Of a stretch of DNA of 64,000 nucleotides, positions 20,815 to 34,058 are shown piece by piece. A model generated the notes under the pieces. That model did no database searches. It was given only the letters and a program-made list of their open reading frames with translations, and was not told the DNA's origin. The translations under genes were made by a program, and so were the position numbers. Position 1 is the first letter of the stretch; the number at the start of each line of letters is the position of its first letter. Location: NCBI GenBank assembly GCA_943329845.2, contig CALQFM020000008.1, forward strand, positions 20,007 through 84,006, in the 5' to 3' direction. The stretch is from Candidatus Kuenenia stuttgartensis. GTDB lineage: Bacteria > Pseudomonadota > Alphaproteobacteria > SMXS01.

Positions 20815-22063
20815 TCCGGCCGGGCGCATCGCCGCCCAGGGGCTCGGGTTGCCGCGCATGGCGCTGGGCGGGATCGGCCGCCTGCTCAGCCGCGCCGGGG
20901 AGGCGCAGCTCTTCGCCTTCATCGACCGCCACCTGGAAGCCGGCATCCTCACCGTCGAGGTGCCGTCGGGCGAACGCCGTACCTTCAGCGGCGCGGCGCC
21001 CGGGCCCGAGGCGGACCTGCATTTCCGTGACTGGGACGCGCTGAAGCGCCTGTTCGGCGCCGGCAGCGTGGGATTCGCCGATTCCTATATCGCCGGTCAC
21101 TGGGAAACCACCGACCTCGCCGCGCTGATCGAGCTGGCGGCCCGCAACCGCCTGGGCGCCCGTCGCGAGATCCAGGGCCACAAGCTGTCACAGGCGCTGC
21201 AGCGGCTGGCGCACTCGGTGCGGCCCAACTCGCGAAAGGGCAGCCGGCGCAACATCGCTGCCCATTACGACCTGGGCAACGAGTTCTACACCTCCTGGCT
21301 CGACGATACGGTCACCTATTCCTCGGGCGTGTTCCCGACCGAGGACACGACGCTCGAGGAAGCCCAGCACCACAAGTACCGCCGCCTGCTCGACATGATC
21401 GACCCGAAGCCGGGCGAGCGGCTGCTGGAAATCGGCTGCGGCTGGGGTGGTTTCGCCGAGTTCGCGGCGCGCGAGCGCGGCGTCGACGTCACCTCCATCA
21501 CCATCTCCCAGGAACAGCACCGCTATGCCAGCGAGCGCATCCAGCGCGCCGGCCTTGGCAACCAGGTGTCGGTCCAGCTCGTCGACTACCGCGACGTGCA
21601 GGGCAAGTTCGATCATCTGGCGTCGATCGAGATGTTCGAGGCCGTGGGCGAGAAATACTGGCCGGCGTTCTTCGACAAGGTGGCCCAGACCGTGCGCCCG
21701 GGCGGCCGCGCCGCGCTGCAGGTCATCACGATCCGCGACGACGCCTACGAATCCTACCGGCGCCGGCCCGACTTCATCCAGACCCACATCTTTCCCGGCG
21801 GCATGCTGCCGTCGCTCAAGGTGTTCCGCGAGCAGGTGGGGCGGGCCGGATTGAAGGTGCTGAACGAAGCGTTCTATGCCGACCACTACGCCCGCACCTT
21901 GCGGCTGTGGCGGGAGCGGTTCGAGACCGCCGCCGAAGGCCTGCGCTTCGACGGCCTGGACGACCGGTTCCGCCGGCTTTGGCGTTACTACCTGGCCTAT
22001 TGCGAAGGCGGCTTCCGCGCAAAGACCATCGACGTCATGCAGGTCTCGCTGACGCGGGAGTAG
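20786..22063 (+). CDS. Cyclopropane-fatty-acid-synthase-like phospholipid methyltransferase
   Basis: This SAM-dependent enzyme acts on unsaturated acyl chains of membrane phospholipids. It shows the SAM motif LEIGCGWGG at residues 214-222, AAHYDLGNEFYTSWLD, and IEMFEAVGEKYW with the conserved Glu near residue 285. The region matching E. coli LLHTIG (bicarbonate-binding His266) reads LQVITI here (311-316), so that histidine is absent. This favours the UfaM-like branch, which makes methylated unsaturated chains, over true cyclopropane synthase. GTG 20780 is an alternative start. The stop is 1 base from the convergent anti-sigma gene. Confidence 0.87.
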   Translation: MNQFMLPDRSPAGRIAAQGLGLPRMALGGIGRLLSRAGEAQLFAFIDRHLEAGILTVEVPSGERRTFSGAAPGPEADLHFRDWDALKRLFGAGSVGFADSYIAGHWETTDLAALIELAARNRLGARREIQGHKLSQALQRLAHSVRPNSRKGSRRNIAAHYDLGNEFYTSWLDDTVTYSSGVFPTEDTTLEEAQHHKYRRLLDMIDPKPGERLLEIGCGWGGFAEFAARERGVDVTSITISQEQHRYASERIQRAGLGNQVSVQLVDYRDVQGKFDHLASIEMFEAVGEKYWPAFFDKVAQTVRPGGRAALQVITIRDDAYESYRRRPDFIQTHIFPGGMLPSLKVFREQVGRAGLKVLNEAFYADHYARTLRLWRERFETAAEGLRFDGLDDRFRRLWRYYLAYCEGGFRAKTIDVMQVSLTRE

Positions 22064-22064
22064 C

Positions 22065-22715
22065 CTAGAATCTGACCTTCGGATTGATGAACCGGCCCAT
22101 CAGGCCGGTAAAGTGCATCGGCGCGTCCAGCACCGTGAGGCACAGGCAATCCTCGCCCTTGTCGGCGATCGGCCTGTGGCGCACCGAGCCGTCGCAGATC
22201 TGGAACGAGCCGGCGCGGTATTGCCCCGTCTCGTCATGGAACGAGCCTGACAGCACCACCGTATATTCCAGGCCTTCGTGCGTATGGTGCAGAACACCAT
22301 GCCCACCCCGGACGTGCAGCAGCGTCGCCCGGTAGCGACGGTCGGCCACGGGCAGCACCGCCTCGCGTACGTTGTTGCCCCACCGCTCCCACTGCAGGCC
22401 GTCCAGCCCCTTGGGGACATAGCGCCATAGTGGCGCGGGCAGCAAGCGGCGGGTCTCGGCGTCGAGCGGTGGCGAGGCGAACCCGGTCCACGCCGGGGCG
22501 CCGTCGAGCCGGTCGAGCGTCGCGGCCAGCAGGTCCTCGGACACCGCTTCCGGCTCGACACCGGCGAAAAGGGCGCCGCCCGTCGCTTCGAGCAGGCGCA
22601 TTTCGGCGCGCGCGGCCGGGTCCAGGGCCAGCTTGGTTGCGGCGGCGAGGGCGGGGCCTTCCGGCAGCGCGCCGCTCGCATAGTCCATCAGCAGCAGGTC
22701 CAGGTCGGCGGTCAT
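22065..22715 (-). CDS. chrR: ChrR-like anti-sigma factor with cupin domain, zinc ligands missing
   Basis: This 216-residue protein aligns along its length with Rhodobacter ChrR, which holds ECF11 sigma-E inactive until singlet oxygen appears. The C-terminal cupin keeps its metal ligands (H144, H146, E150, H180 in HHTHEGLE and VRHRP). The N-terminal anti-sigma domain aligns through LLMDYASGALPE and ATKLALDPAARAE, but the four zinc ligands of ChrR (H6, H31, C35, C38) correspond to A3, K28, D32 and A35. It must fold or bind sigma without that zinc. The start overlaps the rpoE stop (ATGA), so it is coupled to its target. Confidence 0.88.
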   Translation of the reverse strand: MTADLDLLLMDYASGALPEGPALAAATKLALDPAARAEMRLLEATGGALFAGVEPEAVSEDLLAATLDRLDGAPAWTGFASPPLDAETRRLLPAPLWRYVPKGLDGLQWERWGNNVREAVLPVADRRYRATLLHVRGGHGVLHHTHEGLEYTVVLSGSFHDETGQYRAGSFQICDGSVRHRPIADKGEDCLCLTVLDAPMHFTGLMGRFINPKVRF

Positions 22716-23359
22716 GGCAGGTGCTCCCCGATCATGCCGCGCAGCCGGGCCAGCGCGAGCCGGATGCGCGACTTGACCGTGCCCAGCGGCAGGCCCAGCT
22801 CGACCGAGATGACGCCGTGGGACTTGTCCTCGAAGAATGCCAGCATCAGCACCTGACGCTGGTCGGCGGGCAGCAGGGCGATGGAGCCGCGCAGGTCGGC
22901 CGATGCCTGCGCCAGCGCCATTCGTGCGTCGGGCGAGGGTTCGTCATCGATGGCGATGTCGAGCGGATCGATTTCGGGCCGCACCTGCCGCCGCAGCATG
23001 TCGATCCTCTTGTTGCGGGCGATGGTGAATATCCAGGTCGACAGCGCGGCGCGCGCCGGATCGAACTGCTCGGCCTTGTTCCAGACGGTAATCATGGCTT
23101 CCTGGACGATTTCCTCGGCGGTTTCGGGGTCGGCGCCGCCGCGCATCATGAATGCCTTCAGGCGCGGCGCGAAATGCTGGAACAGCTCGATGAAGGCACC
23201 GCGGTCCCGTTGGCAGGCGATCCGGCCCACAAGCGCTTCGAGACGCCTGGCCTGTTCCGGAGACGTGACGGTCCGTTGTTGCATACGTCTTTTACTTCCC
23301 GTGCGTCGCCAGGGTGCGGGCGCCGGGCCGATGGTAGAGATTGCGGCTTGTTGTGTCAT
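22712..23359 (-). CDS. rpoE: ECF11-type RNA polymerase sigma factor (RpoE of the photo-oxidative response)
   Basis: This sigma-70 family ECF factor has region 2 (FAPRLKAFMMRGGADPETAEEIVQ and WIFTIARNKRIDMLR, shown here in two parts) and region 4 (LPADQRQVLMLAFF, LPLGTVKSRIRLAL). The similarity to Rhodobacter RpoE, the ChrR-like partner and the photolyase operon place it in the singlet-oxygen group. I chose ATG 23359 because GGAGG sits 5 bases upstream, giving 215 residues. An internal ATG at 23284 would give 190 and is closer to homologue length. It appears to drive its own promoter at 23377-23406. Confidence 0.9.
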   Translation of the reverse strand: MTQQAAISTIGPAPAPWRRTGSKRRMQQRTVTSPEQARRLEALVGRIACQRDRGAFIELFQHFAPRLKAFMMRGGADPETAEEIVQEAMITVWNKAEQFDPARAALSTWIFTIARNKRIDMLRRQVRPEIDPLDIAIDDEPSPDARMALAQASADLRGSIALLPADQRQVLMLAFFEDKSHGVISVELGLPLGTVKSRIRLALARLRGMIGEHLP

Positions 23360-23376
23360 CTGTGCCTCCACGCCGT

Positions 23377-23406
23377 GTGATACGTGCATGGCGGCCCGGC
23401 GGATCA
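23377..23406 (-). promoter_or_regulatory. Candidate autoregulatory ECF11/sigma-E-type promoter of rpoE-chrR
   Basis: On the minus strand TGATCC (23406-23401) is followed by exactly 18 bases and then TATCAC (23382-23377), with CG just before the TA. This is the same arrangement as the photolyase promoter. Transcription would begin about 10-12 bases before the GGAGG Shine-Dalgarno of rpoE. Autoregulation is known for the Rhodobacter pair. Confidence 0.75.
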
Positions 23407-23473
23407 AAGCGCACCTTTTCGGCCTCGCGGACGTTATGTCCTGTCGATCCGAATACGCATTGGAAGGCTGGGA

Positions 23474-24628
23474 ATGGACCGGGTGCATGATTTCTGGACG
23501 CTGACGGTGGACGTGTGGAACCACGGCCTTCTCGGCACCACCGTGGGCGACATCCTGATCGCCATCGCCATCGTGGTGCTCGCGGTGTTCGTGCGGCGGC
23601 TGTTCTCGCACATCGTCATCGCCAATCTGAGGCGGGCGACCGCGCGCACCCAGAACCGCTTCGACGACGTGGTGCTGGAGGCGATCGCGCCGCCGCTGCG
23701 GCTGGTGCCGGTGATCCTCGGACTTTACCTGGCGTTCCGCTTCCTCGATCCGTCGCCGAAATACTGGGTGACGCTCGAGTTGATCATCCGGTCGCTGGTC
23801 GCGTTCACCATTTTCTGGGCGATCCACCGTGCCATCCTGCCGCTCAGCCGGGTGATCCGGCCGCTGCAGGACGTGCTGGGCGCGGCAACGGTCGACTGGG
23901 TGGTCAAGGCCCTGCGCCTAGTCATCGCCTTCATCGGCGCCGCCATCGTTCTCGAGATGTGGGGCATCCAGGTGGGTCCGCTGCTCGCGGGCCTCGGCCT
24001 GTTCGGCGTCGCCGTGGCGCTGGGCGCGCAGGATCTGTTCAAGAACCTGATCGCCGGCATGGCGATTCTCAGCGAGAAGCGTTTCAACAAGGGCGAAATC
24101 GTCTCTGTCGACGGGCTGGAGGGCACGGTGGAGACCATCGGCTTCCGCTCGACCTCGATCCGCCGCGGCGACAAGGCGCCGGTGTTCCTGCCAAACTCGA
24201 AACTGGCCGACGGCGCCGTCGCCAACCTCAGCCGTTTCACCGCGCGGCAGATCAACTGGAAGATCAGCCTGGATCATCGCGTGACCGTGGCCGAGCTCCG
24301 CGCCGTCCGGCAGGAGATCGAGGACTATATCAGGGGTGGCGATGCGTTCTCGAAGGACGGCATCGTCGTGCGGATCGACAGCCTGACCACGTCCAGCATC
24401 GAGATGACCGTGCAGTGCTTCACCGCCACGCCTGACGCCGGCAAATGGCAGCTCGCCAAGGAAGAGCTGGCGCTGCGCATCAAGGAGATCGTCGAGGAGG
24501 AAGGCGCCGGCTTCGCGTCGCCCACCCAGGCGCTGACGCTCACCACCGCCCGGCCGATCGTGGACGAGGAGGAGGACTTGCCGGCGGGCCGCCAGACGCC
24601 GCCGCAGCGGAACCCCGCGCCGAATTGA
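23474..24628 (+). CDS. MscS family mechanosensitive ion channel
   Basis: This 384-residue membrane protein has several N-terminal membrane segments and the pore helix region GPLLAGLGLFGVAVALGAQD, followed by the beta domain motif KGEIVSVDGLEGTVETIGFR, both typical of MscS. It should open under membrane tension to release solutes during osmotic downshock. ATG 23474 follows GGAAGG with 6 bases of spacing; the open frame extends further upstream without a better start. It is divergent from rpoE across 114 bases. The C-terminal tail is short and acidic. Confidence 0.92.
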   Translation: MDRVHDFWTLTVDVWNHGLLGTTVGDILIAIAIVVLAVFVRRLFSHIVIANLRRATARTQNRFDDVVLEAIAPPLRLVPVILGLYLAFRFLDPSPKYWVTLELIIRSLVAFTIFWAIHRAILPLSRVIRPLQDVLGAATVDWVVKALRLVIAFIGAAIVLEMWGIQVGPLLAGLGLFGVAVALGAQDLFKNLIAGMAILSEKRFNKGEIVSVDGLEGTVETIGFRSTSIRRGDKAPVFLPNSKLADGAVANLSRFTARQINWKISLDHRVTVAELRAVRQEIEDYIRGGDAFSKDGIVVRIDSLTTSSIEMTVQCFTATPDAGKWQLAKEELALRIKEIVEEEGAGFASPTQALTLTTARPIVDEEEDLPAGRQTPPQRNPAPN

Positions 24629-25975
24629 TCACTTCGAAGCGGCTGCCGCCTCCACCGCGCGCCACACGCGCAGCAGGTTGCCTCCCCACAGCCTGGCGAT
24701 GTCCGCTTCCACATAGCCGCGCTTGAGCAGCTCGGCGGTGACGTTGCCGGTTTCCGAGGCGTCTTCCCAGCCGGCGATGCCGCCGCCGCCGCCGAAGTCG
24801 GAGGCGATGCCCACATGGTCGATGCCGACCAGCTTTACGGCGTAATCGATGTGATCCACCAGGTCGCTGACGCCGGCGCGGCCGTATTGGGCGTGCAGCG
24901 CCTTCAGCCGCGCCATGTAGGTCTTGCGCTGCTCGTCGGTGATCGCCTTCCACGCGGCCGGCGTGGTCAGGCCCAGTTCCTCGCGCAGCTGTTTCGTGGC
25001 GGCTGTTTTCTCGGGTTTCGGCGCGCGCAGATAGGCGTCGAACGCCACCACCTGGACCACGCCGCCCCTGGCGGCCAGTGCCTGCAACGCCTTGTCGCTG
25101 AGGTTGCGCGGAATGTCGTAGACGCCGCGCAGCGCCGAATGGGACGCGATCACCGGCGCCTTCGACGCCTCGATCGCCTGCAGCGTGGTCGCCTCCGAGC
25201 TGTGCGAGACGTCGACCATCACGCCCAGCCGGTTCATCTCGGCGATGGCCGCGCGCCCCATGCCGGTCAGGCCGCCATGGACTTCCTTCGACGCCTGGTC
25301 GAGCTGGCCCTGCAGGTTGGCGCTGTCGGCCAGGTGGTTGTCGCCCGAATGGGTCAGCGACATGTAGCGGGCGCCGCGCCGGTAAAACTCGGCGATCTTC
25401 GAGGTGTCCGGCCCGGCCGGATAGAGATTTTCCACGCCGATGCACGACGCCAGCTTGCCTGCGCCGACGATGCGCTCCACGTCGGCCGGCGAGTAGGCCA
25501 TCTCGATCTTTTCGGGATACTGCTCGGCCTGCCGGTGGATGGCGTCGAATTTCTGCACCGCCTGCTTGTACGCCTCGGCGTAACCCTCCGGCGTTTCCGG
25601 GCCCTGGCCCACATAGACGATGAAGAAGCCGGCATCGAGCTTGCCGTCGGCCATTTTCGGCAGATCCACCTGCATGTCGCCCTTCACGCCGGGATCGTTC
25701 TTCGGCGTGGCGTAGTCGGCGGGAATGTCGATGTGGGTGTCGAGCGTCAGGATGCGCGCATGGATGTCGGCGGCTTCATCCGCGAAGGCGGGCGCGGACA
25801 ACGCCACCATCATCGCCACCACGCCAACCAACCCTCTCCCTCTGGGAGAGGGCAGGGTGAGGGGCGTTGCCGATGCAAGGCTGCGGCGGAGCGTATGACG
25901 GGCATCGCCCCTCACCCTGACCCTCTCCCAGAGGGAGAGGGAACCTGTGGCGATGCGCATCCTGTTTCCCCTCAT
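24629..25975 (-). CDS. Membrane dipeptidase (peptidase M19), exported
   Basis: This is an M19 (renal dipeptidase-like) zinc enzyme. Metal ligands are visible: THID near the domain start, the glutamate in CIGVENLYPAG, and the histidines in VDVSHSSE and IASHSALRG. The catalytic domain starts at DEAADIHARILTLDTH and is complete. The N-terminus is odd: about 35 residues (from SLSLWERVRVRG to LPSPRGRG) are the translation of a palindromic repeat lying between the first residues and the hydrophobic signal core VGVVAMMVALSAPAFA. Translation may start at 25975, 25960, or at GTG codons after the repeat, whose GGGAGAGGG could act as Shine-Dalgarno. Confidence 0.88.
   Translation of the reverse strand: MRGNRMRIATGSLSLWERVRVRGDARHTLRRSLASATPLTLPSPRGRGLVGVVAMMVALSAPAFADEAADIHARILTLDTHIDIPADYATPKNDPGVKGDMQVDLPKMADGKLDAGFFIVYVGQGPETPEGYAEAYKQAVQKFDAIHRQAEQYPEKIEMAYSPADVERIVGAGKLASCIGVENLYPAGPDTSKIAEFYRRGARYMSLTHSGDNHLADSANLQGQLDQASKEVHGGLTGMGRAAIAEMNRLGVMVDVSHSSEATTLQAIEASKAPVIASHSALRGVYDIPRNLSDKALQALAARGGVVQVVAFDAYLRAPKPEKTAATKQLREELGLTTPAAWKAITDEQRKTYMARLKALHAQYGRAGVSDLVDHIDYAVKLVGIDHVGIASDFGGGGGIAGWEDASETGNVTAELLKRGYVEADIARLWGGNLLRVWRAVEAAAASK
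25832..25941. repeat. Palindromic repeat element inside the dipeptidase signal region
   Basis: Two arms, 25832-25865 and 25907-25941, are reverse complements apart from one inserted base, separated by 41 bases. Each arm contains its own hairpin (CCCTCTCCC-tct-GGGAGAGGG). The encoded phrases LPSPRGRG and LSLWERVRVRG are typical of small GC-rich mobile palindromes scattered in proteobacterial genomes. The element keeps the dipeptidase frame open. Insertion is inferred; the arms are seen directly. Confidence 0.8.
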
Positions 25976-26049
25976 GCCAATGTTCCGACGCTATCGCCGC
26001 GCCCGGCCGCGCGCAACGTGTTAGGCTATACAAAACAACGGGGACAGCC

Positions 26050-27069
26050 ATGGACGGCAACACCAACCGCAACTGGGTGCTGGCGCGCCGGCCCGAAGGC
26101 GACGATTTCGAGAGCGCGCTGGAGTTCCACCTTCACGGCAACATCCCGACGCCGGCCGATGGCCAGGTGCTGGTGAAGGCGCTCTACCTATCGATGGACG
26201 CGGGCACCCGCATGTGGATGGGGCCGCGCACCGATGGCTATCAACCTCCTGTGCCGGTCGGCACGCCGATGGCCGGCATGATGATCGGCGAGGTGGTGGA
26301 GTCGCGGCACAAGGATTTCGCCATCGGCGACCGGCTACGCACCTTCGGCCACTGGGCCGACTATTCGCTGGCCAGCGAGCAGTCGGGCCTGTTCCAGAAG
26401 CTGCCGGTGGAGGACGACATCGACCTGCCGGCCTACCTGGCCATGGGCGGCCCCAATGGCTGGACCGCCTATGCTGGCATCGTCGACGTGGGCAAGGCCA
26501 AGAAGGGCGAGACCGTCGTGGTCTCGGCCGCCGCGGGCGCCACGGGATCGCTGGCCGGGCAGGTAGCGCGCAATCTGGGTTGCAGGGTCATCGGCCTCAC
26601 CAGCCGCGAGGACAAGTGCCGCTGGCTGACCGAGGAGCTGGGCTTCGACCACGCCATCAACTACCGCCAGCAGAACCTGTCGCACGAATTGAACGTGCTG
26701 TGCCCGGGCGGCGTCGACGTCTATTTCGACAATGTGGGCGGCGCGGTGCTGGATACGATCATGGGCCACATGGCCATGTATGCCCGCATCGCCATCTGCG
26801 GCCTAGTGTCGCAATACGCCGACACGGAAAAGAAGCCCGGCCCGAGCAATTTCGACCAGCTGCTGATGAAGCGCGCCACGGTGCAGGGCTTCTTCTCGCC
26901 CGACTTTTTCAGCCAGTGCGGCGAGATCGAGAAGACGCTGATGGACTGGCACCGCGCCGGCAAGTTCACCTACAACGTCGAGCTGGTCGATGGCCTCGAG
27001 AACACGCTGAAAGCCTATCACCGCCTGTTCGACGGCTCGAACATGGGCAAGGTGATGGTGAGGGTTTAG
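26050..27069 (+). CDS. NADP-dependent MDR oxidoreductase (leukotriene B4 dehydrogenase/CurA-like)
   Basis: This 339-residue medium-chain dehydrogenase/reductase lacks zinc-binding cysteines. It carries the NADP-binding AAAGATGSLAGQVARNLG, SREDKCRWL, GVDVYFDNVGG and the C-terminal LFDGSNMGKVMVRV. These match the PTGR/leukotriene B4 12-hydroxydehydrogenase group that reduces enone double bonds. The physiological substrate cannot be told. It is divergent from the dipeptidase, with 74 bases between their starts. Confidence 0.9.
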   Translation: MDGNTNRNWVLARRPEGDDFESALEFHLHGNIPTPADGQVLVKALYLSMDAGTRMWMGPRTDGYQPPVPVGTPMAGMMIGEVVESRHKDFAIGDRLRTFGHWADYSLASEQSGLFQKLPVEDDIDLPAYLAMGGPNGWTAYAGIVDVGKAKKGETVVVSAAAGATGSLAGQVARNLGCRVIGLTSREDKCRWLTEELGFDHAINYRQQNLSHELNVLCPGGVDVYFDNVGGAVLDTIMGHMAMYARIAICGLVSQYADTEKKPGPSNFDQLLMKRATVQGFFSPDFFSQCGEIEKTLMDWHRAGKFTYNVELVDGLENTLKAYHRLFDGSNMGKVMVRV

Positions 27070-27076
27070 CTGCCGA

Positions 27077-27601
27077 TTAGCCCGGCCCGATTTCCCGTCC
27101 CGCCGCCACGGCCTCTTCCGTCGCCTTGCGCATCTTCTGGCCGTCATAGCCGATGCGCTTGACCGGGGTCACTTTCAGGACGCGGCGGTTGGGGGTGTCG
27201 TTCAGCTTCACGAACAGCTTCTGGGCTTCCTCGTCGCCGCCGCGCAGGCGCTTGGCGAGCAGCGGCAGGAACCAGTCGATGGTGGCCTGGTCCTTGAACA
27301 CCTCGCAGGTGCCCTTGTAGGTCAGCGCCCGGCTGGCGAGGGTGCTGGTGCCCTTGCTGGTGATGGCGATGGACACGCGCGGGTCGCGCTCGACGGCCTG
27401 CACGCGCACCCGGAGCGAGGACACCGACAGCCAGAAACAGCCCTTCTCGAAGATGTAGGACATGATCACGCCCACGGGCCAGCCTTCCTTGGTCGACCAC
27501 ATAAAGGTGCATTCGTTCTGCGCCGCGATAAGCTCGCGCTCGGCGTCCTCGTCCAGGGTGTAGCCGCCGACATAGTCGTAGTTGAAAGGCTTCTCGCTCA
27601 T
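27077..27601 (-). CDS. Pyridoxamine 5'-phosphate oxidase-like (split-barrel) protein
   Basis: This 174-residue protein has a flavin split-barrel pattern: ECTFMWSTKEGWPVGVIM, FWLSVSSLRVRVQAVERDPRVS, LTYKGTCEVFKDQ. It resembles the PNPOx-like/F420-type group often annotated as general stress or nitroreductase-like proteins. ATG 27601 is preceded by GGGGAGAG at good spacing; the extra in-frame N-terminal codons up to 27670 are not needed. It is convergent with the MDR oxidoreductase, with only 7 bases between the stops. Cofactor (FMN, F420 or haem) is not decided by sequence. Confidence 0.82.
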   Translation of the reverse strand: MSEKPFNYDYVGGYTLDEDAERELIAAQNECTFMWSTKEGWPVGVIMSYIFEKGCFWLSVSSLRVRVQAVERDPRVSIAITSKGTSTLASRALTYKGTCEVFKDQATIDWFLPLLAKRLRGGDEEAQKLFVKLNDTPNRRVLKVTPVKRIGYDGQKMRKATEEAVAAGREIGPG

Positions 27602-27706
27602 GGTTCTCTCCCCTTGGTCGTGGAGAGTGTACCGGCTGTCGGGCTTCCCGTGCCATCCCTGAGTCGCCATTTCCGCGCCGCCGCCGCCATATGGTTCCCT
27701 GGCGCC

Positions 27707-27967
27707 TCAGTCTCCGCTTCGAAAATCGTCGAGGACGCGGGCGTCGTCCAGCATGGGCTCGCGGCGGTCTTCCCAGGTGGCGCTGTCTGCGATCATCTCG
27801 TGGGCAGCTTCCGCCCCGATGCCGAAGATCAGGGCGACCAGGGCGCGTGCATCGCCGAAGTCGTCGGCGGCTGCCCGGATGATCGCGAGGACCTCTTCGG
27901 TTTCCGCCCCGTCCGCGAGCATGTCGCGCAAGGCGCGCACCAGATCGGCGCGCTGGGCTTCATCCAT
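27707..27967 (-). CDS. Small acidic hypothetical protein downstream of gltD
   Basis: This 86-residue protein is acidic, alanine-rich and predicted helical (QRADLVRALRDMLADGAETE, LVALIFGIGAEAAHEMIAD). It starts 6 bases after the gltD stop on the same strand, so it is probably the last cistron of the gltBD transcript. I recognise no family. Codon positions show the usual GC-rich third base, supporting coding. No signal peptide or membrane segment is present. Confidence 0.6.
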   Translation of the reverse strand: MDEAQRADLVRALRDMLADGAETEEVLAIIRAAADDFGDARALVALIFGIGAEAAHEMIADSATWEDRREPMLDDARVLDDFRSGD

Positions 27968-27973
27968 GGTGGA

Positions 27974-29392
27974 TCAGCGCGGCAGCTCGGTCGAGCCCAT
28001 CAGGTAGAGGTCCACGGCGCGGGCGGCCTGGCGGCCTTCGCGGATCGCCCAGACGACCAGCGACTGGCCGCGGCGCATGTCGCCGGCGGCGAACACCTTC
28101 CCGACCGACGACTGGTAGCGCACCGTGTCGGCGCCCACGTTGCCGCGCGGGTCGAGCGCCACGCCCAGCTGCTTCAGCATTCCCTCGTGCACCGGGCTGA
28201 CGAAGCCCATGGCGAGCAGCACAAGGTCGGCCGCGATGCGGAACTCGGTGCCCGGGATGGGCTGCAGGCGATCGTCGACCCGGATGCAGTTCAGTCCGGT
28301 CACATGGCCGTTCTCGCCCTCGAAGCTCACCGTGTTCACCGCGAAGTCGCGGGCGGCGCCCTCGGCCTGCGACGACGAGGTGCGCATCTTCATCGGCCAG
28401 TTCGGCCATACCAGCGGCTTGTTCTCGCGCTCGGGCGGCTGCGGCATGATCTCGATCTGGGTCACCGACAGGGCGCCCTGGCGGAAGCTGGTGCCGATGC
28501 AGTCGGAGCCGGTGTCGCCGCCGCCGATGACGACCACATGCTTGCCGCCGGCCAGGATCTCCTTGACGTTACCGACGGGCTCGCTGCTTACGCGGCGGTT
28601 CTGCTGCGGCAGGAAGTCCATGGCGAACTCGATGCCGTCCAGCTCGCGGCCGGGAACCGGCAGGTCGCGGGCCTTCTCGGCGCCGCCGGTCAGCAGCACC
28701 GCGTCGAACTTCTTCATCAGGTCGTTGGCATCGATGTCGACGCCCACATGCACGCCGGTCTCGAACCTGACGCCCTCGGCCTCCATCTGCGCCACGCGGC
28801 GGTCGATGATGTGCTTTTCCATCTTGAAGTCGGGGATGCCGTAACGGAGCAGGCCGCCGACCTTGCGGGCCTTCTCGTAAAGCGTCACGTCATGGCCGAC
28901 GCGCGCGAGTTGCTGGGCGGCCGCCATGCCCGCCGGGCCGGAGCCGACGACCGCGACCTTCTTGCCGGTGCGGTAGGGCGCCGGGCGCGGCAGAACCCAG
29001 CCTTCCTGGAAGGCCCGGTCGATGATCGCGCATTCGATGGTCTTGATGGTAACCGGCTTGTCGTCGATGTTCAGCGTGCACGACGCCTCGCATGGCGCCG
29101 GGCAGATGCGGCCGGTGAACTCGGGGAAGTTGTTGGTGGAATCCAGCGTGATGAACGCCTCCTTCCACTCGTTGCGGTACACCAGGTCGTTGAAGTCGGG
29201 GATGATGTTGTTGACCGGGCAGCCGTTGTGACAGAACGGAATGCCGCAATCCATGCAGCGCGCGGCCTGCTTGTTCAGGTCCTCGGGCGGCAGCGGGATG
29301 ACGAAGTCGTTGTAGTGCTTCACCCGCTCCTCGACCGGGGCGTATTTGCGGTCGACGCGGTCGAATTCCTTGAAGCCGGTCGGCTTGCCCAT
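27974..29392 (-). CDS. gltD: Glutamate synthase (NADPH) small subunit
   Basis: The 472-residue subunit passes electrons from NADPH through FAD and 4Fe-4S clusters to the large subunit. Visible motifs are the cysteine-rich [17 protein letters not shown] and CPAPCEASC, the FAD fold [17 protein letters not shown], and the NADPH fold [13 protein letters not shown]. It starts 1 base after the gltB stop, so the two are translated together. Length and motifs are normal. Confidence 0.96.
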   Translation of the reverse strand: MGKPTGFKEFDRVDRKYAPVEERVKHYNDFVIPLPPEDLNKQAARCMDCGIPFCHNGCPVNNIIPDFNDLVYRNEWKEAFITLDSTNNFPEFTGRICPAPCEASCTLNIDDKPVTIKTIECAIIDRAFQEGWVLPRPAPYRTGKKVAVVGSGPAGMAAAQQLARVGHDVTLYEKARKVGGLLRYGIPDFKMEKHIIDRRVAQMEAEGVRFETGVHVGVDIDANDLMKKFDAVLLTGGAEKARDLPVPGRELDGIEFAMDFLPQQNRRVSSEPVGNVKEILAGGKHVVVIGGGDTGSDCIGTSFRQGALSVTQIEIMPQPPERENKPLVWPNWPMKMRTSSSQAEGAARDFAVNTVSFEGENGHVTGLNCIRVDDRLQPIPGTEFRIAADLVLLAMGFVSPVHEGMLKQLGVALDPRGNVGADTVRYQSSVGKVFAAGDMRRGQSLVVWAIREGRQAARAVDLYLMGSTELPR

Positions 29393-29393
29393 G

Positions 29394-34058
<4,665 letters not shown>

